This document shows positions 22,486 to 34,740 of a DNA stretch of 64,000 bases, in pieces (the first letter of the stretch is position 1; every line of letters starts with the position of its first letter). The stretch is taken from contig JANBVO010000007.1 of the NCBI GenBank assembly GCA_030052745.1, forward strand, positions 806,001 through 870,000, in the 5' to 3' direction. Origin of the DNA: Pleurostoma richardsiae (taxonomy: Eukaryota > Ascomycota > Sordariomycetes > Calosphaeriales > Pleurostomataceae). The translations under genes were made by a program, and so were the position numbers. The notes beneath the pieces were generated by a model that saw only the letters and a list, made by a program, of their open reading frames with translations, ran no database searches and was not told the DNA's origin.

Positions 22486-25400
22486 GGGCGAGGCGAGCAG
22501 GAATGGCTCCGAGTGTGCCAATGGCGAATCAGGGCAGTGCCTTGGTCGTCGTCGTCGTCGTCCGAACTGTGTGGGCTAGGTGGCTCCCAAGGGTCTCGTC
22601 CCGCTTGTCGCTATATACCCCAGTTGGACGCGCCCAATCCCGAAGCAAGGCTATCGAGCCGGCGTGTCTCTGCGGCAGCCAAGAGAACAGAATTTTTGGA
22701 TCCTCTGCCCCGTCGCTGCTGCTCCGGGCTCCGAGGCTTGGGTACGGTGTCCGTCTCGACCGTACGATCACCTCTAAGGCCCCTGTGAGCAGTCAGCTGC
22801 CGGTGGTTGATGGGGAGTGGGCCTTTCTTGATGGCAGCCTGTCGAGCCCTTGGCGATCACCCAATTTTAAGGTCTGCTTCGTCGCAAGGTCGAAAGGGCC
22901 CTTCAAGAGGCCCTTAAGTGACGGCGTGTCTCCTGCTGCCGCAAGCCTGGAAGGCAGGGTACGTCACGAACAGATGTCTCTCAAGGGTCGCGTCACCCCA
23001 CAACCGGTGGCCTAGGCCATCTCGTGTCAGAAAGGCCAGCCTCATCTGCCGACTCAACCCGTGAACACTCACCTGTGTTGAGTCTACGACCAAGCGTTGT
23101 GGGTCGCTGCTTCTTCTCATGTGGTCCTCACTGCTCGTCCCTGGCGTCATGTGCCCATCCAGCCGTCCAATACTTCTTAAGTAAGGCTGGAGTTGAGCTT
23201 CCACTGTCGACCTATGTTTGCGCCTTTCTCCTTGCCGTGGGGTGACAGTGTGCTTCGCGTTTTCTTTCCGAATACCGTCCAGGTCGGATGGCACTATCAA
23301 GTCTTTGAGATGGGGGGGGGCGTGCCGCGTTATAGGGCTTTTATGCTGGGTCGGTGCCGGCACCGGACTCGGGCCCGGCCTCCTTCCCCTACTGTGTTAA
23401 GGCTGGCTGCCCTTGCTTTGTACACATTTAGTTGGCTGAAGACATTAATCACTGCATGCACGTGCCTAGACAGACGCCGGACGCTGTCGGGTGAACGGGG
23501 CTGAGTGCCAAAAGGCCTTTCGGATCTAGGTGGGACCCCCCTGAGCTCCCGAGACAACCGCGATCTGTCTTCCCATTGCTTGCTGCTTGCTAGGGAGCCC
23601 CGTAGATCTGTGGTTAGGCTTGGAAGCGGCAAGATACTTGGCTCTCCGCGCATCAAGAGGGGACTAGGCTGCAGGCCAGGGGGGCGAGTAAGAGCACGCG
23701 CTTTTGGTGTAGCCAAAAGCCAGGTTGCACTACAAACGCACCTCCATGCGAGTTGGATCCGCCCATTCCTGCATCGATCCCTGGGTGATAGTCTCTTGAC
23801 TCGCAATGCCATGGCCTCTATGTCCACTGGTATGCACTGCTCGTCCTCGGTTACTGGCCTGCGGATTGTGCGGTCTGCGGTCTTCGGGATCGTAGGAACG
23901 TTCTTTGACAAACGGCGCCACTACCTCGGCTTCAGAGGCATCCCTGGGCTAACTATCGCGTCTTGAAATTAATCTGTGCCTCTCGCGCGCACCGAATCTT
24001 CCCTGCGGGCCTACTAACTAGACCACGGAGAGGGGCCTTGTCACGGAACAACAGACATTTGATGCACCTTCTAGCAACTGCTGTGCGTAAGGTCCAACAT
24101 CTAGTATGTCCGAATAACGCATCTCGTGCATCTATCTGGGTTCCTTTACTTCAGCCCTGTCTCACTATCACCCTGGCAAAGGACCGAGCACGGCACCGTT
24201 GTTCGTTCATGCCTCACAGACTTCTGGCAGACCTCGCAAATCAGACCCCGAGGTACACCGCCAACATAGACTGTCGAATGTAGGCCGAGCAGACTCCGCT
24301 TTGGCGCATCCTGGCGTACATGGTGTGCTGCCTCTTTGATATGTCGGCTCTTGCCGGCAGCAACTTCGTTGGACTGGTATCGGGACACCCTGGCTTCGAG
24401 AGCCATGTCCAAACGAACAATGGACCCTATGCCATCACCGCGATTGGCGCCGTCCCGAAAACCCCCATGTCTTGGAGTGGCGTAGTAACTACCATGGTTC
24501 TTGTTCTCTCGCTGAGTGGCAGACTTTCAGTTGCCGGAGAGCAAACTGAAGATATCATTCACAGTTGGAAGTGGCCGGATCCGAGCATACAGAGCGAGCC
24601 ATCAACGGGAGATAGGATTACGGAAAACCTGCAACTTCTGGGTGTCACCTCGTCTAGCGTTGCCTCACACTGAACGAGAAAGCCACCAAGATGACAGCAT
24701 TCCAAGGCCTTCGATACGAGTAACTATGGGAGCCGGGGCTAAAGAACCTGCTGGCAAGAATATTGGAGCGAGACTAATAATCTGGATGATCTTGAACACA
24801 GTACTGGAACAGATTCAGTAAAATCGCTTCTGGGGTCTCGGAGATGATTCTAGTATCGTGATTAAGGAGTCATCGCCACAGTAGCGTGACTCCACGAGGA
24901 AAGCTCTCCTTTCAGACAAGGGTCTTACTTGTCGAGTTTGCAAGCCGACAAGGCTGGCACGAAGTCGCGCGGCAAGGGAAGCTGCTCTGTATTTGCCCCT
25001 TCGCGAGGCTCGGCGCGGACTTGAAGCTATTCACCCCTCCGCCTGCGGACCCCGGCTCGCCCGGTCATTCTTTGGTGGCAACCGCCATCGGTTCGGGGGT
25101 TCGTCAAGGTTGCTCGGGCATCACGGGATTCAAACCCGCCTCTGGAAATCTAGAACACTGAGACTGTTACGCCGACGGCCCGTTTCGCAGTCAGATGGAC
25201 GCATTATCTGGTGCGACGGGCAGGAGTCATGGGCGTTGCAGAGCTGCCTGCTCGCGACCATCACTCCCCCGGTGGCCACGCCAACGCGCGCCGGGGAGTC
25301 CACACCCTGGAGACAACGGCGGGTATCTCGATCCTGATCAACTTAGCCGTTGTGCCGAACGCCACCTCTCCGTCGTTCTTAGGGTTCGTGAACCCCGAAC

Positions 25401-28172
25401 CCATTCATTGTCCAGCGCTCCTAGCTGGGGAACCGCTTTCCGGGCTCGCGTGTCGGAAAAGGCGGTTGGTACAAGAAAGATGCTGTCATTCTCACTCTGG
25501 ACCGACGTATGCCATCTCCTTCTGTGACAATGCGCATCTATGCTCTTTGCTGGTGGTAGATAAACCAGTCTTCCCCTGGTCTCGTATCCTTCAAACTTGA
25601 CCGCTGCAAATGAATGGCCGAGTGCCTTCTTTCTCGTTGCTTTCCCCGGCTACTGGTCGTTAAGTCCGCAATGCTATCTTCGACTTGCGAGATTTCCTCC
25701 CAAGGGATCGTGTTCCCCGGCGACATGCGCTATTCGCTTCCTTTGTCCTGACTTGGTTGGTACTATGACAGCTTGAGCTGTCGATGAGACATCCTCTCTG
25801 CCCACGCAGGACGATGGGTTACCACTAGGTCCGATGGGGGGCGCAAGTTCAAGAACTGGTATGGGCGCCTCCTGACGGACATGGCTCCCGTATATCAACT
25901 GCTTTTCATAACATACCGCAGAAGACGACACAACAGGTTAACTAGCTGCCCGTCTCCTCGGTCGAGTCTTGCCTTCCACGGTCGAGCCCGCTTCCCAACC
26001 ATGATCTGCACTCGAGTCGAAATAAGCCAAATGAGGCCCGACCACTTCACAGACAAGACAACGCCCAGACCTCCGAACTGATTCCGCGCGACCCGTCACG
26101 GCAAACCTCATGCCACAGGCATCGATAGTACGTTCCATGGGCAAGACCCGCCCCATGCCTTCCTTACGTTTTCAGATGCCCAGTCGGACATGTGCTATCG
26201 TCTCTTGATGATGTCCGCAAATATGAAGACATAGTCGAGTCGGACACGAAAAGTCGGTCTTGCTGCACCGCTCGAGCTCGAGGGGCAGCTTTTGGTACTG
26301 GTTAGGATGTACTGGAAACGTAAATCGATACCACGAACACCCAAGAAGCGTCAACCCGAACAATAGCCAACCGAAAAACGACTCGCCCTCGTATTTATCC
26401 CTCCCTGGCCTGCCTTCATACAGGCACATCTTCGACTTTGCGCCGGGAGATGCCGAAGAATGCCCTAGCCTTCTGGCAGAAGTGCTTCTTGAAGAATGTG
26501 CGATGCCAGCCTAACGGAAAGAAAAGATCTGAAAAGACCTGTTGACTGTGTGATGGCCATGATGTACCTCTCTCCGAATACACCGGTAGACGACAGCAAG
26601 GCCGTTTTATCGTCGTAGCTTTTCAGGCAGCGCTGTCCAGCCAGTACCTGCCGAGTCCCTTACCCCGTTTCTACAGTTTCCTTTCTCCCTTCCTCGCTCG
26701 ACGCATGATGATTGAACGCCTGTGTTAATCATCGTACTGCCATCCATCCCTTTCCACCCTCGAAGCTTGAGGGTTTTGTGGCCTAATACAACCGTGAACT
26801 GTCTATATTTCTAGAGTATTGCCTACACGCAAGGTCTACTGACTTGGCCGAGCAGTCTTCGAGCTACCGTATTCCCGACCTCCGTCGCTGGCATGACCTC
26901 TCGGAGCACCGTCTCTGCTTCTGTAGACCTAGCAGAGCTGTGGCTTCCCTTTCTTACGACGTCCTCGCATCTGGCATTGCAAAAGTCGAGCCTCTGGTTG
27001 ACGGCGTGCCACAACCGAGAGTTTCCTTCCAAGTTTCCTGTCCGGCTTCCTAGTATTCACTGGGAATGCCAGCAGGGAATAATCTTCGCCTAATGGCGCT
27101 CTGATCGGGTGGCTGGCCAAGGCTGAGGCTCTCTGTCAACGTTTTCCCGTTCCTCCTGTCCCCGCGGTTGAGTATCCTCTAATCGACACCGCTCTCTGTT
27201 TGCTAATGTCTCTTACCCTTCTTACTTGTACTGTACTTGGGATGGGTTTTCCCTGTCCCCTCACCCGGCCAGGTAGAAGGCATCTGAAAGGAAGAGAACA
27301 GTAACGCGTGCCGGATGGTATTTGCACCTGCTGCGCGGCTAACCAGCACAGCAACCATGCAATGAAAACAGCTGAGAGGAGAAGGCAGAAGTACAGAGAG
27401 ATGATCCACCTTTGACTCGCGCAAGCTGCCAGGCAAGCCGATACCCACGGTCCAAGGCAATAGCACCCCCTATTGGCCTCGGTAGGAACATTTCTGATAT
27501 CTCTGGTCACTCAGTGCTATCACTTGGCAAAGAGGAGGACAATATGGTATAGGCCATCTATTTGGGAAGGTCTCTGCTACACCGCAGTGAGCAGCGAGTA
27601 TTTCCCTACAAACGAATATATACAAGATTATGCGCGGCTCGACAAAGGTTCATTCCTCATACCGCAAGAAAAGGCATCAAACACTCATGAAGGTCCTCTG
27701 CCGAACGATTGGTCTCCCGCGCAGCATCTCTGAGCTTTTGACAATCCCTGAGTCTCCCGGATCCTCTGCACTATCCCGGCGACTGCATGCCACTCACACA
27801 CTACTATAGACATAATACCGACCCGGAAATAATAAGACATGTCTCTACTTCCACTCTGGGAGGATGTGTGACAAGGAAATATGCCCAGGTGCAGGCGTAG
27901 TGGTCGCCTGCGTCGATCACGGAAACGACATTCGTCTATAGGTGGACCACCCGGCCCGTCGTGCTTTTGTTCCGCGCTGTAAAATGGAAGAGAAATCCAT
28001 GCCCCGGGGAAGGAGTGTCTTGGCAACATGTCTTTTTTAGACAAAGGAAACATTTTCCGATGCATCGTCCTAAACGTCCATGTCGCTCGCTGAAATACAA
28101 GAAAAGAAAGGTAAAGGTGGCCCCCCGTCACGGTGGACCGCCGGGCCAACAGGCTGCGAAAGCATTGCTCAC
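22486..28172. other. 5.7-kb gene-poor region upstream of the bHLH gene
   Basis: No coding sequence with a recognisable domain was found on either strand. The longest frames (for example 23330-23911 minus and 23505-23966 plus) overlap each other and look random. The left part is upstream of the bHLH gene, the right end is the 3' region of the Ser/Pro-rich gene at 28173. A (GTC)n run lies at 22545-22562. The sequence is not AT-rich, so it does not look like an RIP-mutated transposon relic. A weak tRNA-like element near 25120-25190 was considered and rejected. Confidence 0.5.
22545..22562. repeat. GTC trinucleotide run
   Basis: Six consecutive GTC units occur just upstream of the proposed first codon of the bHLH gene, probably in its leader. 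On the transcribed strand it reads as a GAC/CGA run. It may be length-polymorphic. Confidence 0.75.
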
Positions 28173-30839
28173 TCATATACGGCTGCCGGTCATGCTGATG
28201 CTCGGGAACATGGCATATTGGCCCGCAGGTGGTGGAGTGCTCAGGCTCGTGGTTCGGGCACGTGCTCGGCGAGAGTGGATAGGCTCCTTTCTCCTCCCGG
28301 CAGACAAGTCCTCACTGCCCTTTTTCACCAGGTTGGAGTCGCTCCCCCGGCCGAAGGAGCGGCTGAGCGGCTTCTCGAGGCCCCTGTCCGCCTCAAGTAC
28401 CACCGGCATCGGCTCCTTGCTGGTGGGACGGCTGTGGATGGGGCCTGCAAAATCGGCGTCGATGGAGCTTTGCTCCTGCTTCAAACTGAAATCGTCCATG
28501 TGCAGCGATGCGGTGCTCACCGTCAGCCCAGTATAATCGGTTGATGTAGATGCCGCCGAGATGTGCCGCTCCGATGCAGACTGGGCGGAGTCCTTGCTTT
28601 CCATGGTAGACGCGCTCGACCGAGATTGGACGAGCAAGGTCGAGGTATCTGCAGCAACCGTAGGTTCTTCGTACCGTGCATAGTGCGCGAAGTCGTCACG
28701 ACCAGCAAAGCCATCTGCCTGGCGGGCCAGTAACTCTTGATGATAGTCGCCGGGGATAAGTAGGGACGGCGAGAGGTCAAAGCCATGTGACTCCCGGAAG
28801 CTGGAGGCATGGGAAGCCGTTCGAATGTGCAGGTATCGTTGTTGCCGGGGGGGTGGCTCTTTCCGTGAGAAATTTGACCTTGCCGGCAAGACTGTCGCCG
28901 TGGGCGTCGGGGCCTCGTGGACGGTTGTCGTTGACACTTGGCTGGCAGGGCTCAGGGCTGGCATGTCAAATTGCCCAGGAGCAAGCATGGCCGATGGCGC
29001 GTCACTGTAGCCGCGGCGGTGATCGGTCTGGAGCCCGACAGTGCCGGCACTTCCATCTTCTCTCATCAGATCAATCGATGGGCGGTCCCAAGCGTAGTCG
29101 CAGTCGGCTTCAGCTTGATGCTCGTAGCAGTAGTCGATGACTTCCTCCCAGCTATCTCGCGGCAAGACGTCTGTGCCGCCGCCATCTTGCAGAGGCCCTT
29201 GCTGCAAGGCTCTTTGTGTCGCATACATGTCGAGGCGCCCCAGCGTGACGGATTCTCCGCTTGGCGGCCGGCGAGTGATCGACTGGGACTGCGACATCTG
29301 CCGGAGAAGAGGAACCGATTGGCTTCCCCTCAGAGACGAGTTAGTGCTTCGGACGCTAGCCCGCGACTGGCGAGTCAGCACGTTGTTTTCTTCCTCTTCC
29401 GGGACGTCGGGAAGAGCTGTTTCGAAGCTGTGGTTCAGGGGACCCGTAAATGGCCAGTTAGAATTTTCTGGTGGGCTGGTAAGCGCAGGCGAGAAACGCT
29501 GTTCATCGAAGAATGATCCCTGAAATTGCACCTGGGAGACCGCGGGACGGTCTGCAGTTTCCTGTGAGGGAGAGAACGGGTTTGGACGACGATAACCGCC
29601 GCTCGTTAGCGGTCGGTCTAGGCTGGTGGCTGCCAGCCGGTCGAAACCGTCGTATAAAGTAGAAGTCCGACTCGACATCCGCGGGGGAGGGACCGGAGGT
29701 ACAAAAGATGGCTCAAGTGGCGATCTCGGTGGTCTTGGAGGTGCACCTCGCAACTGCTCCTGGGACCGCGTGTTCCGCACGAGTCGTTGAGAGGAGCTAG
29801 GAGACATCGGATAATGGCCGCTGACAGCGTCGAACTGGGGCTCAGAATGGGGCGAAAGCGTGAGCCCGTCTTCATCTAAAGGAAGCGCTTCCGACGAGAA
29901 GTCTGCAAAGTGCAAACCACTTGCATGGAATCCCCTTGAGGGATCTATTGCTGGCGACCGAGAAGCTCCCAACGCGGTCAAGTCTGATTGGATCGATGGC
30001 CGGTCTGTTCGCTGTAGGCTGGCTATTTGATCTTTCGGGGCATGAGTCACATGCTGAAAATTGTACGGTCCAGATATCTGAAGGCGCGCTCGAGTAGAGG
30101 AATCCTCTCCCGGACCTTCAGACTTCATAGTCCTTCGGCGACTGAAGATGCCAGGAATAAATTCTCTGGTCGACGAGGCCGGCGGTGGCACACCAGCCGC
30201 CTCGGGTGGGATATCAACCGAGTACAAGGAGCTTGCCGATGAGCTCTGGGCGCTGCTCTCCCGTTTTAACTTGGCTCGCCGGTTGAAAATAGTTTTGCCG
30301 AAGATCTGCACACTCTCCGGTCGCTCGCGAGACGGCATGCTGCTTGACGTTGACCTGTTCGATGATTTCCTGGACAGAGTAATGTTCTCGATGGCTTGTT
30401 CCCAGGAAGGCCGGTCGCCAGATGCGAGGGACCGCAAGGACGAGGAACCAGAGGATGTTGTCTGGTGGCTGTGATGTCTGTCAACAGCAGAAACGCTCTT
30501 CATCTGCTTGCTCAGGGCTCTGATTCTCTCCGGCGACGGCGGCCCCTCGACCGCCGGCTCCAGCAGTTCAGCCAAGCTGGCGCTGAGTTGCGATGGTGCA
30601 TTGGAGTTCTGATGGTCGTTTGCTACTTGTGACGATGGGTCAGGCGACGACGCAGCATCCTTCTTCGACTTCCGTGTCACTCGGTTGCCCGAGTACGCGG
30701 GTACTGGTGGTTGGGCATACGCTACCCACATCTTGTTTTCAGTGGACTGGCTGGAAGGCGAGCTGTTAACGCCGGTTGTAACCCAGCCCTTCTTTCCTCC
30801 CGCTCCTCTATCGTCTTTCCAGGGGTTGACGAGCCGCGT
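28173..30839 (-). CDS. Ser/Pro-rich fungal protein, 5' end incomplete
   Basis: The main exon reads open for 888 codons on the minus strand, from just after a TAG at 30840-30842, which doubles as a splice acceptor, to the stop at 28173. It has no ATG before 30731, yet the residues upstream (NPWKDDRGAGGKKGWVTTGV, then NSSPSSQSTENKMWVAYAQ) look clearly coding. An upstream exon is therefore expected, possibly within 30983-31120 (MLFTSKPTLRDQS). The protein is rich in Ser, Pro, Arg and Gln and probably disordered. Islands that look conserved are SWEQAIENITLSRKSSNRS, ERPESVQIFGKTIFNRRAK and SWEEVIDYCYEHQAEADCDY. Fungal proteins of this look are sometimes annotated as PAK-box/p21-Rho-binding proteins. 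I cannot confirm a CRIB motif, so the function stays open. Confidence 0.82.
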   Translation of the reverse strand, partial: TRLVNPWKDDRGAGGKKGWVTTGVNSSPSSQSTENKMWVAYAQPPVPAYSGNRVTRKSKKDAASSPDPSSQVANDHQNSNAPSQLSASLAELLEPAVEGPPSPERIRALSKQMKSVSAVDRHHSHQTTSSGSSSLRSLASGDRPSWEQAIENITLSRKSSNRSTSSSMPSRERPESVQIFGKTIFNRRAKLKRESSAQSSSASSLYSVDIPPEAAGVPPPASSTREFIPGIFSRRRTMKSEGPGEDSSTRARLQISGPYNFQHVTHAPKDQIASLQRTDRPSIQSDLTALGASRSPAIDPSRGFHASGLHFADFSSEALPLDEDGLTLSPHSEPQFDAVSGHYPMSPSSSQRLVRNTRSQEQLRGAPPRPPRSPLEPSFVPPVPPPRMSSRTSTLYDGFDRLAATSLDRPLTSGGYRRPNPFSPSQETADRPAVSQVQFQGSFFDEQRFSPALTSPPENSNWPFTGPLNHSFETALPDVPEEEENNVLTRQSRASVRSTNSSLRGSQSVPLLRQMSQSQSITRRPPSGESVTLGRLDMYATQRALQQGPLQDGGGTDVLPRDSWEEVIDYCYEHQAEADCDYAWDRPSIDLMREDGSAGTVGLQTDHRRGYSDAPSAMLAPGQFDMPALSPASQVSTTTVHEAPTPTATVLPARSNFSRKEPPPRQQRYLHIRTASHASSFRESHGFDLSPSLLIPGDYHQELLARQADGFAGRDDFAHYARYEEPTVAADTSTLLVQSRSSASTMESKDSAQSASERHISAASTSTDYTGLTVSTASLHMDDFSLKQEQSSIDADFAGPIHSRPTSKEPMPVVLEADRGLEKPLSRSFGRGSDSNLVKKGSEDLSAGRRKEPIHSRRARARTTSLSTPPPAGQYAMFPSISMTGSRI

Positions 30840-33800
30840 CTAGTGAATTGTGCCGCCGATGTTGCACCCCTTGATGGCGGGCAGTGGGTCGTGGGGAGTG
30901 AGGACGAAGCCAAGGGCGGTATTGCCTGGTGTTCCTGTGCAGAATCCCAGGATAACGCAGGACGGAGGCTCAGGCGGAAACGTCACCAGCCAATATACTG
31001 CGCATCCGCTGCTGGGACCTCCCGAGGTTCAGGCAGAGAGGAAGCCGGCGCAGGGCCGCTGGTGGATTGATCCCGGAGAGTTGGCTTTGACGTGAAAAGC
31101 ATGCAGAAGGCAATTGCTCGCGAGTTGCAAAGGACGCAGTCCAAGACTGAGTACCAGAAAAGCACCTCGATACGCCAAAGACTGAGGTATACGGGGTACA
31201 ACTCGAACATGCGAGTGACGGGCCTTATAGACTGGACTTGGGACCTCGAGTGACGCTTTCCTGGTGTTGAAGCGAGGGCACTGGCTGGCTGGAGACAGTT
31301 GGAAGAATTGCAAACAATCTTTTCAAGGTTGGTACTCTTGGTGTGCTTAATATAAATCGCGCTTGTCCGGTTCATATGCTGGCTGAATGTGATGTGCAGA
31401 AGCGAGGTACAGCTTGCAGAGTCCTAACCAGTTTTTGCGTGCTTAAGAGGGGAAGAAACAGCCAACAGTGACTAAATCTGGCGAGCTGCGTACAACTGCG
31501 GCTGAAACGATGCGGACGTTCAGTGACGCAGGCGGTGGAAGTTTTTGCAATGCTGCTATCAACACGCGGTCCTGTACTCTGCCTCGACGGGGAGCGATAG
31601 TCTCAAAAGCAGCAGTGGGGACGCCGCAAGAGACGAGGATGCCGCTCTAAGAAAGGAAGAGGAAGAGGCTTCCAGGGCTTTGCACAACTCTCAGGTACTG
31701 TGCAATGACGGAATCACGGCGTGTCGAGCGGCGTCCAGTCTCGAGGAACAAGTCGGCCTATAACCACGAACGTCCAAATGAAGCTTTTTAGACAAGTGCA
31801 AGCGATATGGAGACAACAAGAGACAGCCAAGTTTTAACAGTGCCTGGCGATATCGGTCTCTCGGTAGCGGTGCTGGAGGTGAAGCCGAACGTCTGTTCTC
31901 GAGTTTCGACGATGCTGGATGGCCTCTCGGTTCACGACATTCATGGGTCGTAACGGGGTACGGCGGCGTGCTTCGCGGTCCACCATGGGCTGGACGAGAC
32001 TGTTTTCTGGCGGGCAGTCGTGTCTAGATGAGCCGATGAGCCGACGAGACGGGGTCCCACGCGCCACCTCCGTGCGTCTATTCGCACACTTTCACGGATC
32101 CCGTTGCAGAGTTGCTGACCTGTCGTCGCAGGAACGAGGAATAAGGACGGGTGGGAGAGCAAGCCGAAAGAAAAAGGACCCCTTATGTTACCTGCGTGTG
32201 TGGGTCTCGAAGGATTATGGGCAAAAGACAGGCCGATGTGGAGTGAGAGTGATGCACCAGGGAAGCTCGCGGGAGGTGGTGGGCGGCGCGGGAGGCTTGC
32301 TAACCCTTCCAGCTTCGTAGAACTGAGAAGCAACACAGAGGCAGACTCCAGGGGTGCTGTACACTAGTGCAGACGCGCCCCAGAGGCTGGCGGGCACGGG
32401 CAGGGACAGGGGCAAGGTAAGGGTTAGTTGTGTGCAGGGCCTGGGGAGTACCTGAGAGTGATGAATTGCCGCTTACATACATAACTGCTCATGCTGCTCT
32501 GCAGAACGCCGTTACGGAGTGAAGAACGGAAGACCCTCACTCACTGCAAGGCCAAGGGGGGGTTGTTCCACCGGCATGCTGATTTTTCGCACCGCCAAGG
32601 CACGCATAGCGGATAACACGCGTGCCTCATATGCCCTCATCAGGAGAACGTCGAAGGGGTATTGTTGTCATGTGATTCGTGAGATTCTGGTTACATAGTA
32701 GCAACCACGTCCCCGCCTGTGTTGTGTACCGGAAATGTGACTGTAGGTATGTAGTGGTTTGTTGGAAAACGCGAGAGTTAACGCTGGACACATGGATGCA
32801 CGTCTCGTCGCGCCATCGGGGAGCACCCGGCGACGGCACTGAGCCGTTTGAGCTTCCGACGCTATCACGCGACGCTAATAAATGGTTGCAATATAGCACG
32901 GCAGACATGCACCGCGAGGTAGGCAAGGCAGAGAAGGCCAGGGACTCCTTTGAGACGTCGCGGCTTGGCTCCAAGGTGCGTTGCTTTTGCGAAGCATTAC
33001 GGAGTAAGTAGTAGGGAGTCCCTAACCGCCCCCGCCGCCCGGCCTTCAAGTTGAGCACACTGTGAAAAAGTTGAAGGCAGTGAGGGAAGGGTCCGTCGGG
33101 GCCTAGTGGGTATACTCCGTATTGTCTGTGAACCCCTGGCCAGATAAGTATGCTTGCAGGGGTTCTCGACGGCACGCGTCTTCTCTCCTCCTTCCTTATC
33201 CACAAGTCCCCAATAGGGAAGCTAGTGGAAAGGGCGATGATGATCTTTCCCAGGTCGTCCAGCACAGGTTCAATGAGCGATATGACAGGGCTGCCAGGCT
33301 AGATAGGCTGACACCGCGGAATTGAGGGGCCACCCCGACGAGCGTTTATGGCGCCCTGCCTCGCGGCCGGGAGAGAAGTCGGTCGGGATAGAGTTTTTGG
33401 TCCGTACCACCTCATGTCTCAGTTGGCGGGGCCGCCCGACAATCCTTTCCTCCAGGGCCGTGGCAAGTTGGGAACCGCTTCTGAGACCAGCGGCGGGGAT
33501 TTCTGGAAAGATCGCTCACCGCCGACCCGGGCCCGCGGCTTTGCTAGCAAGCAAAGCTTCTATAGCATGGACCGGAATAACTGCCCGACCGTTTTCCGGC
33601 CCGCAAGACGTGACGAGAGTGTGACTTGGCATCGCAAGTTAAGCAGGAAGGAGGATTTGAATCGTTGGAGGGCTCCTTATGCATGAAGCAGTCAGGCTGG
33701 TTGGTTTGCAGGGGTGATGGCTGATATCATATGCCAGCCGAAAACGCCTTTTCCTCAGCAGCGCGTCAGGTCGCGGTGACAGACAGGCGTCTGCAACTGT

Positions 33801-34250
33801 AGGCACGTCAGGATCTCTAGGAGGGAGGGGGGTGTCGAGCGGGCGAGCTAGCGGCGTGTTCAGATCGGTCGTTCATCCCGCCTGCCTTGGCAGTGCTCCG
33901 GGAATTCGGGGCGGAGATGGTTTTACGCCAACCGCCGCTCGCGAGGCGATGACGCGCAAGTATAGCAAAAGCGGTTGCTGTGACTGCACTTTGCCATTGT
34001 TAAGCAACGACCGACTGTGGTGTTGAGCAATAGGCCGTCGACATTGACAGGGACAGACGGCAGACAGCGGTGACGAGAGCATTGGGCCGGTCGGCGCTGT
34101 CGAGACGTTCGCGGGGGTTTCGCTTCAACAGGGGATGCTGGTGTCTGTTGTTGTGAAAATAGCGCAGCATTTCTGCATTTGAAATGTGCAAGCAGCACCG
34201 CCTTCTACAGAATCTCGTAATCAAGTTAAGTCTGTGTGCACGACAGCATG

Positions 34251-34267
34251 TAGGTACCTACCTACCC
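34251..34267. repeat. TAGGTACCTACC simple repeat
   Basis: TAGGTACCTACCTACCC in the gene-poor region, another member of the dispersed motif set. Confidence 0.65.
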
Positions 34268-34716
34268 GCTAATGAATTTCCTGTTCCTCGCACCTTGGGC
34301 AACTGGACAAGCGCACTCTGTTAGGTAACGGTACCAACCTTGCGTGAGGTGTCAGTACCTAGGTACTCTATTGAGGCAGCGCCAGGTAGAACTGGCACAA
34401 TACCGGAGCGATGTGTTACCAGCAAGAGCACAAACACAAACGACACTCGGTGTCGAGGACAACCATCAACATAAATCTCTTCCTAGGGATACCTAGAATA
34501 CCCTGGGCTGCCTGGGCTAGATCGGGTATCATCAGCCTGCAGCTGTCTTGCAGCGCGAAGACAAGAACACATGCGAAGCTCGCAAAGACGCCTCTCGTCC
34601 AGCAGTCATGTGCCTTCCCAGCTTTCCGAGAGCAACAGGGCCACATGGCTATACAGATGTTTGCACATGTTAGACGTGTATGAGCAGGAAAATGCATATT
34701 CCGTACATGCCAACCT

Positions 34717-34740
34717 GGTAGGTAGGCAGGTTGGTAGGTA
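34717..34740. repeat. Imperfect TAGG/CAGG simple repeat
   Basis: GGTAGGTAGGCAGGTTGGTAGG-type sequence, part of the set of dispersed TAGGTACC-like repeats in this window. It lies in the long gene-poor region. Confidence 0.6.

Noticed and set aside
23330-23966. Overlapping open frames of 193 (-) and 153 (+) codons
   Set aside because: Random-looking composition with no hydrophobic or domain pattern; the two frames mirror each other.
25110-25200. tRNA-like element on the minus strand (GGGTTTGAATCCC box B and a CGGGC/GCCCG pair)
   Set aside because: The acceptor stem pairs for only five bases, and I could not fold convincing D and anticodon arms. A covariance-model search would decide; a score in the tRNA range would overturn this.
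32627-33265. 212-codon open frame on the minus strand
   Set aside because: No domain or codon bias, and other frames overlap it on both strands. Long open frames arise by chance in GC-rich DNA.
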